Notes: generated by a model from the sequence alone, not told the origin. Shown: positions 16,838 to 25,875, counted from the stretch's first letter. The stretch is 32,404 nucleotides of DNA from Lachnospiraceae bacterium (GCA_016291475.1 JAEEXJ010000029.1:1-32404); one strand, 5' to 3'. Numbers and translations: made by a program.

Positions 16838-18706
16838 TTATCCGTTTATCCCCGTTTCTTTTTTGTGCATATTCTTCTTTAAGAGCGTTGTCAGGAATCT
16901 GCTCGGTATGGTTTTTCCGTTTTCCGATCCTTTCCTGTAAAAGAGGTACAGGTTATCGCATGCTCTGGTCATGGCAACATAGAAAATGCGACGTTCTTCT
17001 TCGACGGAGCTTTCATCCGGCAATTTATCGTGTGGAAAAGTGCCTTCGTTTACATCCGGTATGATGACGGTTTTAAATTCAAGACCTTTGGCGGCATGAA
17101 CAGTCATAAGATCGGGAAGATCTTTTTCAACGTTTTTCATGGATCTTTTCAGACTTTTTTCGTATTTTTCTTTTATTATATCGATATCATCGAGGCTTTC
17201 GGCGTTTCCGAGAAGATTTGCGGCTTCGATAAGAATTTTGATGTATTCCTCTTTTCGGCTTTCGTTATCTGCTTTATTAAGCACATATTTCTCATATCCC
17301 GACTTTTTATAAAGATATGTCAGAGCGCTCTTCACAGACAGTGTCTTCATGAAATCCAGATCCTTTTTGAGCTCGTTTAAACATTTGATCACATTACCGG
17401 GACGTGATAATCCGCCCGTTTCGTAGATTTTTTTGATCACCTTATTGAGATTACCTTCGCATCCGATGAGATATTCATGATCTATGCCGCGGAATGGTTT
17501 GTTTATTATGGCTTTCAGGTTGATTTCAGAAGGCTGACCGTAAATTACATGAAGATATGAGTACAGGTCACGTAGTATGAAATGATCGAATATGCCTGTT
17601 GTTTTTTCGCGGATCCTGAAATCAGTGTTTTTGGAGGTGAGGAATGAGGCAAAAGTCTGCATCTCTATATTCGTCCGAAACAGCACGGCCATAGAACCTT
17701 TTTTTGATAAGATCAGTTTCAGCGTCTCTTCATACTCGGATAAATGATCCTCGAAACCTTTTATGCAAAGGATTGCATCATGACCTGTTCTGCTGCTTTC
17801 CGGAGTCTTTGGAATCCTGTTTTTGTTTTCGTCTATTACATAAACCGAGGCTTTGACTATAGGAGGTGCGGATCTGAAATTGGTATTAAGATGCATTAAT
17901 TCGGCTTTTCTTTCCTCCAGAAACTTTTTAAGTATGGAAGGCTCCGATCCTCTGAAACCATAAATTGACTGATCGTCGTCGCCTACCGCAAATATCTTTG
18001 ATCTCACCCCTGCCATCAGATTTACGGTTTCGTATTGTGCTTTGTTGATATCCTGGAATTCATCAATGAGTATATGGGAAAATCTGTTTTGCCATTTTCT
18101 TATAAAGGATCTGTCATGAAGAAGGAGATAACGACAGTCATATACCATATCATCAAAATCCATAAGCCTGCTTTTCCTGCGGATGTTTTCGTAGTATCCG
18201 AACATATCGAGGAAGAGTTTCTTTGCATTCCCCATATGCTCAGCCGCACGGTCTTCATCCAGAGTGTTTTTATACACGGATATAGCAGTGATGAAATCGG
18301 AAAGTGTCCCTTTGAAATCCATTGTCTGTCCGGACCCTGTATATTTCTTTACCACGTTTCCCGCGATTTCGGTCTTGTTTCTGTCGTAAAGTATCTGCGG
18401 GGGATTGCCCGTTCCCCGGGCCTTTATCATGTTGTAGAAGACTGAATGAAATGTCCCGAAAGCTACGGGAAGGGGATATTCCGAAGCTTTCACAAATCTT
18501 TTCTGCATGCTGCCTGCTGCATCTTTGGTAAAGGTTATTACCAGAATGGAAGCGGGATCGATCCCGCATTCTCCGGTAAGATACAGGATCCTTGCTGTCA
18601 TGGTATGGGTTTTGCCCGAGCCCGGACCCGCGGCGAGCAGAATATCGGATTTAGTGTAGGTCGCAGCCAGTAACTGTTCTTTACTGAGATTTTTTTGATC
18701 AAACAT
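16838..18706 (-). CDS. UvrD/Rep-family superfamily 1 DNA helicase
   Basis: This is an ATP-dependent 3'-5' DNA helicase of the UvrD/PcrA type, used in repair or in clearing proteins from DNA. Motifs in order: a Q-motif region LSKEQLLAAT (7-16), Walker A AAGPGSGKT (25-33), TFTKDAAGSM (58-67), DEFQD (215-219), GDDDQSIYGFRGSE (242-255), LNTNFRS, VHAAKGLEF and FYVAMTRA near the C-terminus. At 622 residues it is about 100 shorter than typical UvrD or PcrA and lacks their C-terminal extension, so it is better called UvrD-like. The ribosome site GGAGG lies inside a strong hairpin directly before the ATG. Confidence 0.92.
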   Translation of the reverse strand: MFDQKNLSKEQLLAATYTKSDILLAAGPGSGKTHTMTARILYLTGECGIDPASILVITFTKDAAGSMQKRFVKASEYPLPVAFGTFHSVFYNMIKARGTGNPPQILYDRNKTEIAGNVVKKYTGSGQTMDFKGTLSDFITAISVYKNTLDEDRAAEHMGNAKKLFLDMFGYYENIRRKSRLMDFDDMVYDCRYLLLHDRSFIRKWQNRFSHILIDEFQDINKAQYETVNLMAGVRSKIFAVGDDDQSIYGFRGSEPSILKKFLEERKAELMHLNTNFRSAPPIVKASVYVIDENKNRIPKTPESSRTGHDAILCIKGFEDHLSEYEETLKLILSKKGSMAVLFRTNIEMQTFASFLTSKNTDFRIREKTTGIFDHFILRDLYSYLHVIYGQPSEINLKAIINKPFRGIDHEYLIGCEGNLNKVIKKIYETGGLSRPGNVIKCLNELKKDLDFMKTLSVKSALTYLYKKSGYEKYVLNKADNESRKEEYIKILIEAANLLGNAESLDDIDIIKEKYEKSLKRSMKNVEKDLPDLMTVHAAKGLEFKTVIIPDVNEGTFPHDKLPDESSVEEERRIFYVAMTRACDNLYLFYRKGSENGKTIPSRFLTTLLKKNMHKKETGING

Positions 18707-18755
18707 AAAAAGCCTCCGGAGGGTATCTCAAAAACAGCCTTCTCCGGGGGCTTTT
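18707..18755. promoter_or_regulatory. Hairpin overlapping the helicase ribosome binding site
   Basis: A 14-base arm at 18708-18721 pairs with 18742-18755 (one G-T wobble) around a 20-base loop. In the helicase mRNA (minus strand) the 3' arm contains the GGAGG Shine-Dalgarno and is followed by a U run and then the ATG. It can be read as a terminator/attenuator or as a ribosome-site-sequestering structure. Confidence 0.6.
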
Positions 18756-18756
18756 A

Positions 18757-18779
18757 AATATAATAGCATTACTTGTCAA
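18757..18779 (-). promoter_or_regulatory. Promoter region of the helicase gene
   Basis: A perfect -35 TTGACA on the minus strand (18774-18779). At 17 bases the -10 candidate is TAAAAG, just entering the hairpin arm; AT-rich alternatives lie closer. The -35 overlaps that of a plus-strand promoter. Confidence 0.4.
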
Positions 18780-18801
18780 AAATGAAACACCCCAATATTA
18801 T
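18773..18801 (+). promoter_or_regulatory. Upstream promoter P1 of the GH13-like gene
   Basis: TTGTCA (18773-18778), 17 bases, TATTAT (18796-18801). Its -35 overlaps the minus-strand helicase -35 because TTGTCAA reads as TTGACAA on the other strand, giving back-to-back promoters. Confidence 0.45.
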
Positions 18802-18862
18802 TTTACGTTATTATGCAGGGATTATAAGGCGGGTTTAAAAGGCCCTAAATCCCTAAAAAACC

Positions 18863-18891
18863 TTGTAAATAAAGGATTTTCGCGGTATAAT
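18863..18891 (+). promoter_or_regulatory. Downstream promoter P2 of the GH13-like gene
   Basis: TTGTAA (18863-18868), exactly 17 bases, perfect TATAAT (18886-18891). Predicted transcription start near 18898, giving about 20 bases of leader. Confidence 0.65.
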
Positions 18892-18917
18892 TTATTGGAT
18901 TATGGAGTACCTTGCGC

Positions 18918-20765
18918 ATGAATAAGAACGGGACCAATTATATATTCCCACTCATCACACAGGAAACCGGGGACGGCATCAGATTCTGCCTGGAAAACAA
19001 TGGTTCGGACTGTGGGATTATCCTGTATGACAGGGCATCGGGCAGGGAACTTAAGAAGATAGCTTTTGATTCCGAAGATCGTATCGGTAATCTTTATTGT
19101 AAAACTGTTACGGGCTTTCAGGCATCCGAAATTTCATATCTGTATTATTCCGGATCAAAAACACTAAGTGACCCCAGAGCCACCGGTCTTGTTTCCGACA
19201 GAGAATACGCTTCGCCTGTGAAAGAACCACTGAAAGCAGTGATACGAGATTCCGAATATGACTGGGAAGGTGACAGACATCCCCGTTTGAAATATGAAGA
19301 CAGTTTCTTTTACCTGCTTCATGTAAGGGGATTTACCAATTCTCCTTCATCCGGAGTAAAGCACAAAGGATCTTTTGCGGGAATAACAGAAAAACTTGAT
19401 CATCTGGTCTCGCTTGGAGTTACAACCGTTGAATTACAGCCCGCATATGAATTTATAGAAACGGAATGCAAACCCGGCATTGAACCCGTATATGGATACA
19501 GAGCTTCAAAACCTCTTCAGGTTATTCCGGGGAAGTTAAATTACTGGGGGTATAAGCCCGGATATTATTACGCACCGAAGGAAAACTATTCTTCATCCGG
19601 CAATGCGTCCTTGGAATTTAAAGACCTTGTAAAGGAACTTCATAAGCGCGGGATGGAAATCTGCATGCAGTTTTATTTTGCACCGGATTTTCCCGAATCT
19701 GAAGTGCTTGAGGTTCTTCGATACTGGGTGATCAATTATCACGTGGACGGTTTCCATTTGATGGGAATGAATATACCCATGAGACTGGTTTCGTCCGATT
19801 CGCTTTTGGCCGGAACCAAACTCCTTAACGATCATCTTGATAATGTGGATTTTGAATCGCTTAAGGAATCGGGCTTCGGAAGATTTGTGGGCTTATATAC
19901 GGATGATTTCAGATATCCTCTGAGAAGACTTCTCAAAGGCGACGAAGGACAGGTTTCAGATACACTTTCTTATCTGAGACTAAATCCCGAAAACTACGGC
20001 CGGATCAATTTCTTTTCCGATTATCAGGGATTTACTCTTATGGATATGGTCAGTTATGACCGTAAGCATAATGAGGAAAACGGGGAAGAAGGAAGAGACG
20101 GAAGCGATTATAATTTCAGCTGGAACTGCGGGGAAGAAGGACCTACACGCAAAAAGAAGATCAAAGATCTCAGGATCAGGCAGATTAAGAATGCATACAG
20201 TCTTTTGATGCTGGGTACCGGTACTCCTTTGATATTTATGGGAGACGAATTCGGTAATTCACAAGGCGGAAACAACAATCCCTACTGCATAGATTCCGAA
20301 GTTACCTGGCTTGATTGGAAGGATCTTAAGAAAAACCGCGAACTGACGGAATATCTCAGAGAACTGGTAAAGCTCAGAAAAAGCCATAAGATTTTTGGAC
20401 TCGGCAGAGAGCTTTATATGATAGATACCGAAAACTGCGGATATCCCGAGATGAGTTATCATTCGGATACCGCTTACAGAGTCTCATGTGAGTATTATTC
20501 CAGATCCTTCGGTATCATGTTTTGTGAAGATAAGGGTGAATCGTTGCTCTATGCTGCAGTCAACATGGGCTGGGAGAGTAAGGTTCTTGCACTTCCGAGA
20601 CCACCCAAGGGTTTCGATTGGAGGCTTCGGTTTTCAACGGATCCGGAAACCGGAAACAATCCTTTATCTCAGGAACTTGAAAAAAATATTCCCGGCAGGA
20701 CCGTAACCATATTTGAAACGGTCAAAACCCCCGCGGGAAGTAAATCCGGGAAGGTAAAAAAATGA
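18918..20765 (+). CDS. GlgX/isoamylase-like GH13 protein, apparently catalytically dead
   Basis: Fold and order match debranching enzymes: an N-terminal CBM48-like domain (~15-100), then a GH13 barrel with family landmarks LLHVRGFT (133-140), LGVTTVELQP (166-175), YWGYKPGYYYAP (209-220), VSYDRKHNEENGEEGRDG (378-395) and FSWNCGEEGPT (400-410). The catalytic sites, however, are substituted: region I has QFYFAP where D-VVYNH is expected; region II VDGFHLM has His280 for Arg and Met282 for the nucleophile Asp; region III KLLNDHLD has Asp305 for Glu; region IV FSDYQG has Tyr369-Gln370 for His-Asp. The frame is open for 615 residues, so this looks like a maintained pseudoenzyme, perhaps a glycogen-binding or regulatory subunit, rather than decay. 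ATG at 18918 is preferred, with an in-frame TTG at 18912 possible (GGAG at 18904-18907). Confidence 0.85.
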   Translation: MNKNGTNYIFPLITQETGDGIRFCLENNGSDCGIILYDRASGRELKKIAFDSEDRIGNLYCKTVTGFQASEISYLYYSGSKTLSDPRATGLVSDREYASPVKEPLKAVIRDSEYDWEGDRHPRLKYEDSFFYLLHVRGFTNSPSSGVKHKGSFAGITEKLDHLVSLGVTTVELQPAYEFIETECKPGIEPVYGYRASKPLQVIPGKLNYWGYKPGYYYAPKENYSSSGNASLEFKDLVKELHKRGMEICMQFYFAPDFPESEVLEVLRYWVINYHVDGFHLMGMNIPMRLVSSDSLLAGTKLLNDHLDNVDFESLKESGFGRFVGLYTDDFRYPLRRLLKGDEGQVSDTLSYLRLNPENYGRINFFSDYQGFTLMDMVSYDRKHNEENGEEGRDGSDYNFSWNCGEEGPTRKKKIKDLRIRQIKNAYSLLMLGTGTPLIFMGDEFGNSQGGNNNPYCIDSEVTWLDWKDLKKNRELTEYLRELVKLRKSHKIFGLGRELYMIDTENCGYPEMSYHSDTAYRVSCEYYSRSFGIMFCEDKGESLLYAAVNMGWESKVLALPRPPKGFDWRLRFSTDPETGNNPLSQELEKNIPGRTVTIFETVKTPAGSKSGKVKK

Positions 20766-21358
20766 GCACTCCTTATTTGATCAGATTTATTCAGCATTTT
20801 GTTACGATAACAAAGCATCGCATGCTTGTCTGCAAAGGCTGTTTCAAGATCGGATTATATTACCAGGGTCTTACCCACGATCTGTCCAAGTATTCTCCCG
20901 ATGAATTTCTTGTGGGAGTCAAATACTACCAGGGTACCAGAAGCCCCAATAATGCGGAACGTGAGGATATCGGTTATTCATCTGCCTGGCTACATCATAA
21001 AGGCCGGAACAAGCATCATTACGAATACTGGATAGACTACAACACCAGAGGAGAGATGCCGGGCGAGGATGTAATGATACCGGTAGAGATGCCCGACAGA
21101 TATATTGCGGAAATGGTAATGGATCGCATAGCCGCATCCAAGGTGTATAAGGGAGCCGAATATAAGGATTCCGATTCTCTCGAGTATTTTCTGGGAGGCA
21201 TCGAATCGGCACCAATGCATCCGAACACCAGAAAAAAGCTGTACAGATATCTTAAGATCCTTTCGGTATACGGTGAAGACAAGCTTTGCAGGCTTATCAG
21301 ATATGAACTTAAACACGGACGCTATATTCCAAGATCTAAAAGGTCCGGAGCAAATTAA
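20762..21358 (+). CDS. DUF5662 family protein
   Basis: This 198-residue cytoplasmic protein matches the uncharacterised DUF5662 family by its THDLSKYSPDEF motif (39-50) and the histidine-rich WLHHKGRNKHHYEYW segment (76-90). The conserved His/Asp residues suggest a metal site, perhaps HD-domain-like; no activity is known to me. It starts inside the stop codon of the GH13-like gene (ATGA), so the two are translationally coupled. aroC follows after 17 bases. Confidence 0.82.
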   Translation: MSTPYLIRFIQHFVTITKHRMLVCKGCFKIGLYYQGLTHDLSKYSPDEFLVGVKYYQGTRSPNNAEREDIGYSSAWLHHKGRNKHHYEYWIDYNTRGEMPGEDVMIPVEMPDRYIAEMVMDRIAASKVYKGAEYKDSDSLEYFLGGIESAPMHPNTRKKLYRYLKILSVYGEDKLCRLIRYELKHGRYIPRSKRSGAN

Positions 21359-21375
21359 AAGGAAACAAAGAACAA

Positions 21376-22479
21376 ATGGCAGGTTCTTCTTTCGGCAGAA
21401 TATTCAGAATAACAACATGGGGTGAATCCCACGGACCGGCACTCGGATGCGTAATAGACGGATGCCCTGCCGGCGTGGAATTATCCGAAGCCGATATCCA
21501 GCCTTATCTTGACAGGAGAAAACCGGGAAATCCCGCTGTTGCAACCGCGAGAAAAGAATCGGATACATGTGAGATATTATCGGGAGTTTTTGAAGGCAAG
21601 ACCACCGGTACACCCATTTCGGTAATCATCAGAAATTCCGATCAGCATTCACGGGATTATGACAACATTAAAGATATCTACCGGCCGGGACATGCCGACT
21701 ATACCTTTGATGCCAAGTACGGTTTCAGGGACTACAGGGGAGGCGGAAGGTCTTCCGGCAGAGAAACTGCGGCAAGGGTTATTGCAGGTGCGGTGGCTGT
21801 CAAAGTATTGAGCTCTCTCGGAATAAAGGTGGAAGCTTATACAAGATCGATTGGCCCGGTGGAAGCAGATCTGTCCGAGTATTCCAGAAGCGCGGTTCTT
21901 GCAAACGCAACCGCAATGCCCGATATAGATGCCAATGCAAGGGCACTGGAATATATCGCCGATATGAAAAATAAATCGGATTCCTGCGGCGGCGTGATGG
22001 AATGTATCATCAGCGGTGTGCCGGCCGGCATCGGAGATCCGGTATTTGATAAACTCGATGCACTTCTTGCACAGGCGGTTATGAGTATCGGGGCTGTCAA
22101 GGCGGTTGAGATAGGAGACGGATGCAAAGTTGCAGGCTCCGTCGGAAGCAAAAACAACGATCAGTTTAAGGCTTCAAAAAGCGGTATTACCAAAAGGACC
22201 AATCACTCCGGAGGTATTCTGGGCGGCATAAGCGATTCGTCCGATATTATCGTAAGGGCGTCCGTAAAGCCCACGCCTTCCATCGCAAGAAGTCAGAAGA
22301 CTGTAGATACCAGCGGTAATAATACGGATATAGAGATTCTCGGAAGACATGATCCCGTTATTGTGCCGAGAGCGGTCGTGGTACTGGAGAGTATGTGTGC
22401 GGTTACCATACTTGATGCTCTTATGAACGGAATGACATCCAGGATAGATAATCTTGTCAGCATATATAAAGATCAGTGA
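21376..22479 (+). CDS. aroC: Chorismate synthase
   Basis: Catalyses the last shikimate step, 5-enolpyruvylshikimate-3-phosphate to chorismate, using reduced FMN. Family signatures are complete: GRIFRITTWGESHGPALG (7-24), the His19 region, RGGGRSSGRETAARV (121-135) and the C-terminal RHDPVIVPRAVVVLE segment. Length 367 aa is normal. No other shikimate genes are adjacent, so aroC sits outside an aro cluster here. It is probably co-transcribed with the genes before and after it. Confidence 0.97.
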   Translation: MAGSSFGRIFRITTWGESHGPALGCVIDGCPAGVELSEADIQPYLDRRKPGNPAVATARKESDTCEILSGVFEGKTTGTPISVIIRNSDQHSRDYDNIKDIYRPGHADYTFDAKYGFRDYRGGGRSSGRETAARVIAGAVAVKVLSSLGIKVEAYTRSIGPVEADLSEYSRSAVLANATAMPDIDANARALEYIADMKNKSDSCGGVMECIISGVPAGIGDPVFDKLDALLAQAVMSIGAVKAVEIGDGCKVAGSVGSKNNDQFKASKSGITKRTNHSGGILGGISDSSDIIVRASVKPTPSIARSQKTVDTSGNNTDIEILGRHDPVIVPRAVVVLESMCAVTILDALMNGMTSRIDNLVSIYKDQ

Positions 22480-22490
22480 GGGAAACTGAA

Positions 22491-23597
22491 ATGGCAGAAG
22501 AAAAGAAGAAAGCTAAAACTTCAAAAGAAAATCAGGATAAATATGTCGCATATATATCAACCTATACACGGGGCGATAATCACGGCATCAAGATTTATGA
22601 TGTGGATATGGAAACCGGCAGATTCAAGGAAAAAGATGAAGTCGATATTTCCAACTCTTCATATGTCACCGTATCCCATAACGGAAAGTATCTCTATTCA
22701 ATAACCGACCTGGGTGTGGAGTCATATAAGATTGCTCCCGACGGAACACTGGATCTTATCAACTTTGCTCCCATCAACGGCATGAGAGGATGTTATCTTG
22801 CCACCGACTACACAGACAGATATCTAATGGTTGCAGGTTATCATGACGGCAAACTTACCGTGCTTCATATCAAAGAAAACGGCGGAGTGGGTAAGATCAC
22901 CGATGAAGTATTCCATAAGGGCCTCGGCTCCATGGCTGACAGAAACTTCAGACCTCATATCGCCAGTGCAAGAATGACTCATGATAACAGATACATTCTT
23001 GTTGCCGATCAGGGAATGGATCATGTTAATGTCTATGAGCTTAATCAGGAGACCGGTAAGATCAAGCTCGTTGATATAATTAGATGTGAACTTGAATCAT
23101 CACCCCGTCAGATCAAACTTTCCAAAGACGGAAAATTCATCTATATCTGCCTTGAGGCTACCTGTAAGATCGACGTATATGAATATACATTTGACGGAAA
23201 GGCTCCTTCTTTTGAAAAGATCCAGACCGTTGATGTGATCAAGTTTGAAGACGGTGCACCTTCCGCACTCAGCGCGCTTTCTTTTTCGAGCGATTATAAA
23301 TATATCCTTACAACCGTTGCCGGTGATAATTCCGTAGCGATATTTGCTGCAGACGAGAAGACCGGACTGCTTACCAAGAAGCTTCTTCTTCCCGTATCCG
23401 GAGATTATCCCAAGGATGCTGAGATCCTTCCCGGCAATAAGTTCCTTGTATCACTTAATCATGAATCCAACGAGATGTCTTTCTTTAAGCTGGACATCGA
23501 AAACGGAACCATGATCATGAACGGAGATTTTGTTAAAGTAAATACCCCTAACTGCATTCTGATCCACAAGCTCAATAACCAGACCGACGAAAAATAA
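22491..23597 (+). CDS. Beta-propeller lactonase-family protein (6-phosphogluconolactonase-like)
   Basis: A 368-residue seven-bladed propeller of the lactonase/Pgl-like family. Repeated blade cues are YVTVSHNGKYLYS, RYILVADQGMDHVNVYELN, RQIKLSKDGKFIYICLE and YKYILTTVAGDNSVAIF. Members include cytoplasmic 6-phosphogluconolactonase, but many are of unknown substrate. No signal peptide; the N-terminus is lysine-rich. The ATG at 22491 is chosen over a GTG at 22476 because GAGGG at 22478-22482 precedes it at suitable spacing and the GTG overlaps the aroC stop codon. Confidence 0.85.
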   Translation: MAEEKKKAKTSKENQDKYVAYISTYTRGDNHGIKIYDVDMETGRFKEKDEVDISNSSYVTVSHNGKYLYSITDLGVESYKIAPDGTLDLINFAPINGMRGCYLATDYTDRYLMVAGYHDGKLTVLHIKENGGVGKITDEVFHKGLGSMADRNFRPHIASARMTHDNRYILVADQGMDHVNVYELNQETGKIKLVDIIRCELESSPRQIKLSKDGKFIYICLEATCKIDVYEYTFDGKAPSFEKIQTVDVIKFEDGAPSALSALSFSSDYKYILTTVAGDNSVAIFAADEKTGLLTKKLLLPVSGDYPKDAEILPGNKFLVSLNHESNEMSFFKLDIENGTMIMNGDFVKVNTPNCILIHKLNNQTDEK

Positions 23598-23621
23598 TTT
23601 TTTCCGAAAGGTTTATAGGCA

Positions 23622-24722
23622 ATGCTTAATCTTTCCCGTAAGGAAATGGTCTCGGAAGAGATCAGAAGACGCGGAAAAAAGAATAAGGCATTCAGATTTT
23701 TCTCACCTCTTATAAAAGGGGTCTTGTTTGCATGGATAGGTATATGCGAATTCTGCAGCGGTCATTTGATCAAGTTTGTGCTCCTTTGCACATCCGCTTT
23801 GTGCTTTATTGCATTCTGCAGTTTTTCGTTTCCTCTTTTTACGGGATCCGTAACAAATCTCGGTATCATCGATTTCAATGAACTTGATGAGTCTGTTTCA
23901 CTGGCAGATGAAGCTGAGGATTTCCTTACAGCCGATGAAGCAAGAAAGATCTTCTATAAGGATTTCAGAGGTGAGGACGGATCGCTTTATACCGGCTATG
24001 TGAGTGTTAATTCCGAAGGTCAGGAGGTCATTGCGATCGGAACCGATGACATTCTTGTTGATGTAAACAGCGGAGAGGATATTCCTGACCAAAATGATTA
24101 TGATAGTTCGCCGGATCTTTACGAGGAATACGATCTTGACAGTCTTGTTTTCGACAGAAACGATTGGAGGTTGATCCTTGTAAACAAGCAGCATTCCGTT
24201 CCGGCAGGATATGAATTTCCTTTGGGAGAGCTTGCTGCGAATGTGCAATGCGATGAGAGAGTTATAGATGATCTGGTCATGATGCTTCGCGATGCGAGAA
24301 ATGCCGGTATGAACATATGGATCGTATCGCCATACAGATCCGGTGAGAAGCAGGAGAATCTGTTTAACTATGATCTCAGCAAATACATTGATTCGGGTAT
24401 GAATTATTTTGATGCATATCAGCTTGCCGCAGAAGCCGTAACACTTCCCGGAACAAGTGAGCATCAGATCGGACTTGCTTTTGATATCGTAAATAATGAG
24501 TATGCTCATCTCGGTGAAGGATTCGGGGAAACGGCTGAAGGAATCTGGCTTGCCGAGAATTGCTATAAATACGGATTTATCCTCAGATACCCTGCGGATA
24601 AAGAATACATAACAACCATTGAGTATGAGCCCTGGCATTTCAGATATGTGGGAAGAGAAGCTGCCGCATATATGACACTTAAGGGACTGACACTTGAAGA
24701 ATTCTGGGAGACAGTATTTTGA
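23622..24722 (+). CDS. VanY-type D-alanyl-D-alanine carboxypeptidase (peptidase M15)
   Basis: A membrane-anchored zinc peptidase that trims the terminal D-alanine of peptidoglycan stems. Residues ~30-73 are hydrophobic and anchor it, with a basic cytoplasmic N-terminus (RRRGKKNK). An acidic spacer (~85-175) follows, then the M15B domain (~185-360). Zinc ligands are His281 and Asp288 in SEHQIGLAFD and His339 in EPWHFRYVG; Glu336 is the probable catalytic base. WIVSPYRS (233-240) is also typical. The N-terminal spacer makes it longer than most VanY proteins. No van resistance genes are nearby, so a housekeeping wall role is more likely. Its stop codon overlaps the tgt start. Confidence 0.92.
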   Translation: MLNLSRKEMVSEEIRRRGKKNKAFRFFSPLIKGVLFAWIGICEFCSGHLIKFVLLCTSALCFIAFCSFSFPLFTGSVTNLGIIDFNELDESVSLADEAEDFLTADEARKIFYKDFRGEDGSLYTGYVSVNSEGQEVIAIGTDDILVDVNSGEDIPDQNDYDSSPDLYEEYDLDSLVFDRNDWRLILVNKQHSVPAGYEFPLGELAANVQCDERVIDDLVMMLRDARNAGMNIWIVSPYRSGEKQENLFNYDLSKYIDSGMNYFDAYQLAAEAVTLPGTSEHQIGLAFDIVNNEYAHLGEGFGETAEGIWLAENCYKYGFILRYPADKEYITTIEYEPWHFRYVGREAAAYMTLKGLTLEEFWETVF

Positions 24723-25858
24723 GTTCATATTTTAAACTGATCAAAAAAAACGGTGAAGCCAGAAGGGGAGAGCTGATAACGGTACATGGTACGGTTCAGA
24801 CTCCTCTTTTTATGAATGTGGGAACCGTGGCAGCCATAAAAGGCGGAGTTTCGTCCGAGGATCTTGAGAACATCGGATGTCAGGTGGAGCTTTCCAATAC
24901 ATATCATCTTCATGTGAGAACGGGAGATGATCTTATTAAGAGATTCGGCGGGCTTCATAAATTTATGGATTGGCATAGACCGATCCTTACGGATTCCGGA
25001 GGCTTTCAGGTATTCTCTCTTGCTTCCATGAGAAAGATCAAGGAAGAAGGAGTTACCTTCCGAAGTCATATTGACGGTCATAAGATTTTTATGGGTCCCG
25101 AGGAGAGCATGCAGATACAGAGTAATCTCGGCTCTACCATAGCAATGGCGTTTGATGAATGTCCCCCCGCCAAAGCTGAAAGGGAATATGTTCTTCCTTC
25201 GGTTCAAAGGACGGAAAGATGGCTCGTAAGATGCAAAGCCGAAATGGAGAGACTCAACTCTCTTGAGGATACGATCAATAAGAATCAGCTTCTCTTTGGT
25301 ATCAATCAGGGTGCCGTTTATAACGATATCAGGATTGAGAATGCAAAGAGAATATCGGAACTTGATCTTCCCGGTTATGCGCTTGGCGGACTTGCGGTAG
25401 GCGAGACTCATGAAGAAATGTATGACGTAATAGAGCATACCGCACCTTTTCTTCCTGCAGATAAACCCAGATACCTGATGGGGGTTGGGACTCCTGCCAA
25501 TATTCTTGAGGCTGTGGATCGTGGAATCGATATGTTCGACTGTGTTTATCCTTCGCGTAACGGAAGACACGGACACCTTTATACCCACTTCGGCAAGATC
25601 AATATTAATAATGCCAAGTACGCCGAAGATGACAGACCTATAGAGGAAGGATGCGGTTGCCCCGCGTGCAGGAGATATTCAAGAGGCTATATTCGCCACC
25701 TTCATAAATCCGGCGAAATGCTGGGACTCAGACTTTGCGTGCTCCATAACCTGTATTTCTACAATCACCTTATGGAAGAGATCAGGCAGGCGATAGATGA
25801 AGACAGATATTCATCTTACAAAAAAGAGATGTTGGATAATCTTAAAGCAGAAAATTAA
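24719..25858 (+). CDS. tgt: tRNA-guanine transglycosylase
   Basis: Exchanges guanine 34 for the queuosine precursor in tRNAs with GUN anticodons. Active-site Asp92 in LTDSGGFQVFS, nucleophile Asp274 in FDCVYPSRNGRHG, GINQGAV and LGGLAVGE are all present. The zinc site is Cys312, Cys314, Cys317 and His343. Length 379 aa is normal. The start is TTG at 24719, overlapping the VanY stop (TTGA), with GGGAG at 24706-24710 eight bases upstream; the resulting N-terminus SSYFKLIKKNGEARRG fits the family. yajC lies downstream as in many bacteria, though here a CAP-domain gene is inserted between them. Confidence 0.97.
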   Translation: MSSYFKLIKKNGEARRGELITVHGTVQTPLFMNVGTVAAIKGGVSSEDLENIGCQVELSNTYHLHVRTGDDLIKRFGGLHKFMDWHRPILTDSGGFQVFSLASMRKIKEEGVTFRSHIDGHKIFMGPEESMQIQSNLGSTIAMAFDECPPAKAEREYVLPSVQRTERWLVRCKAEMERLNSLEDTINKNQLLFGINQGAVYNDIRIENAKRISELDLPGYALGGLAVGETHEEMYDVIEHTAPFLPADKPRYLMGVGTPANILEAVDRGIDMFDCVYPSRNGRHGHLYTHFGKININNAKYAEDDRPIEEGCGCPACRRYSRGYIRHLHKSGEMLGLRLCVLHNLYFYNHLMEEIRQAIDEDRYSSYKKEMLDNLKAEN

Positions 25859-25875
25859 AAGGGGGTTATATAAAT

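Noticed and set aside
18902..18925. Seven-codon leader ORF (MEYLAHE) overlapping the GH13-like start
   Set aside because: It has no separate ribosome site and no codon bias of an attenuator; probably a chance ATG next to the true start.
23898..24728. Long minus-strand ORF opposite the VanY gene
   Set aside because: Shadow of a gene with complete zinc-site motifs; composition is not protein-like.
24725..25588. Long minus-strand ORF opposite tgt
   Set aside because: Codon-mirror shadow of tgt, with no domain, ribosome site or promoter; tgt itself is certain.
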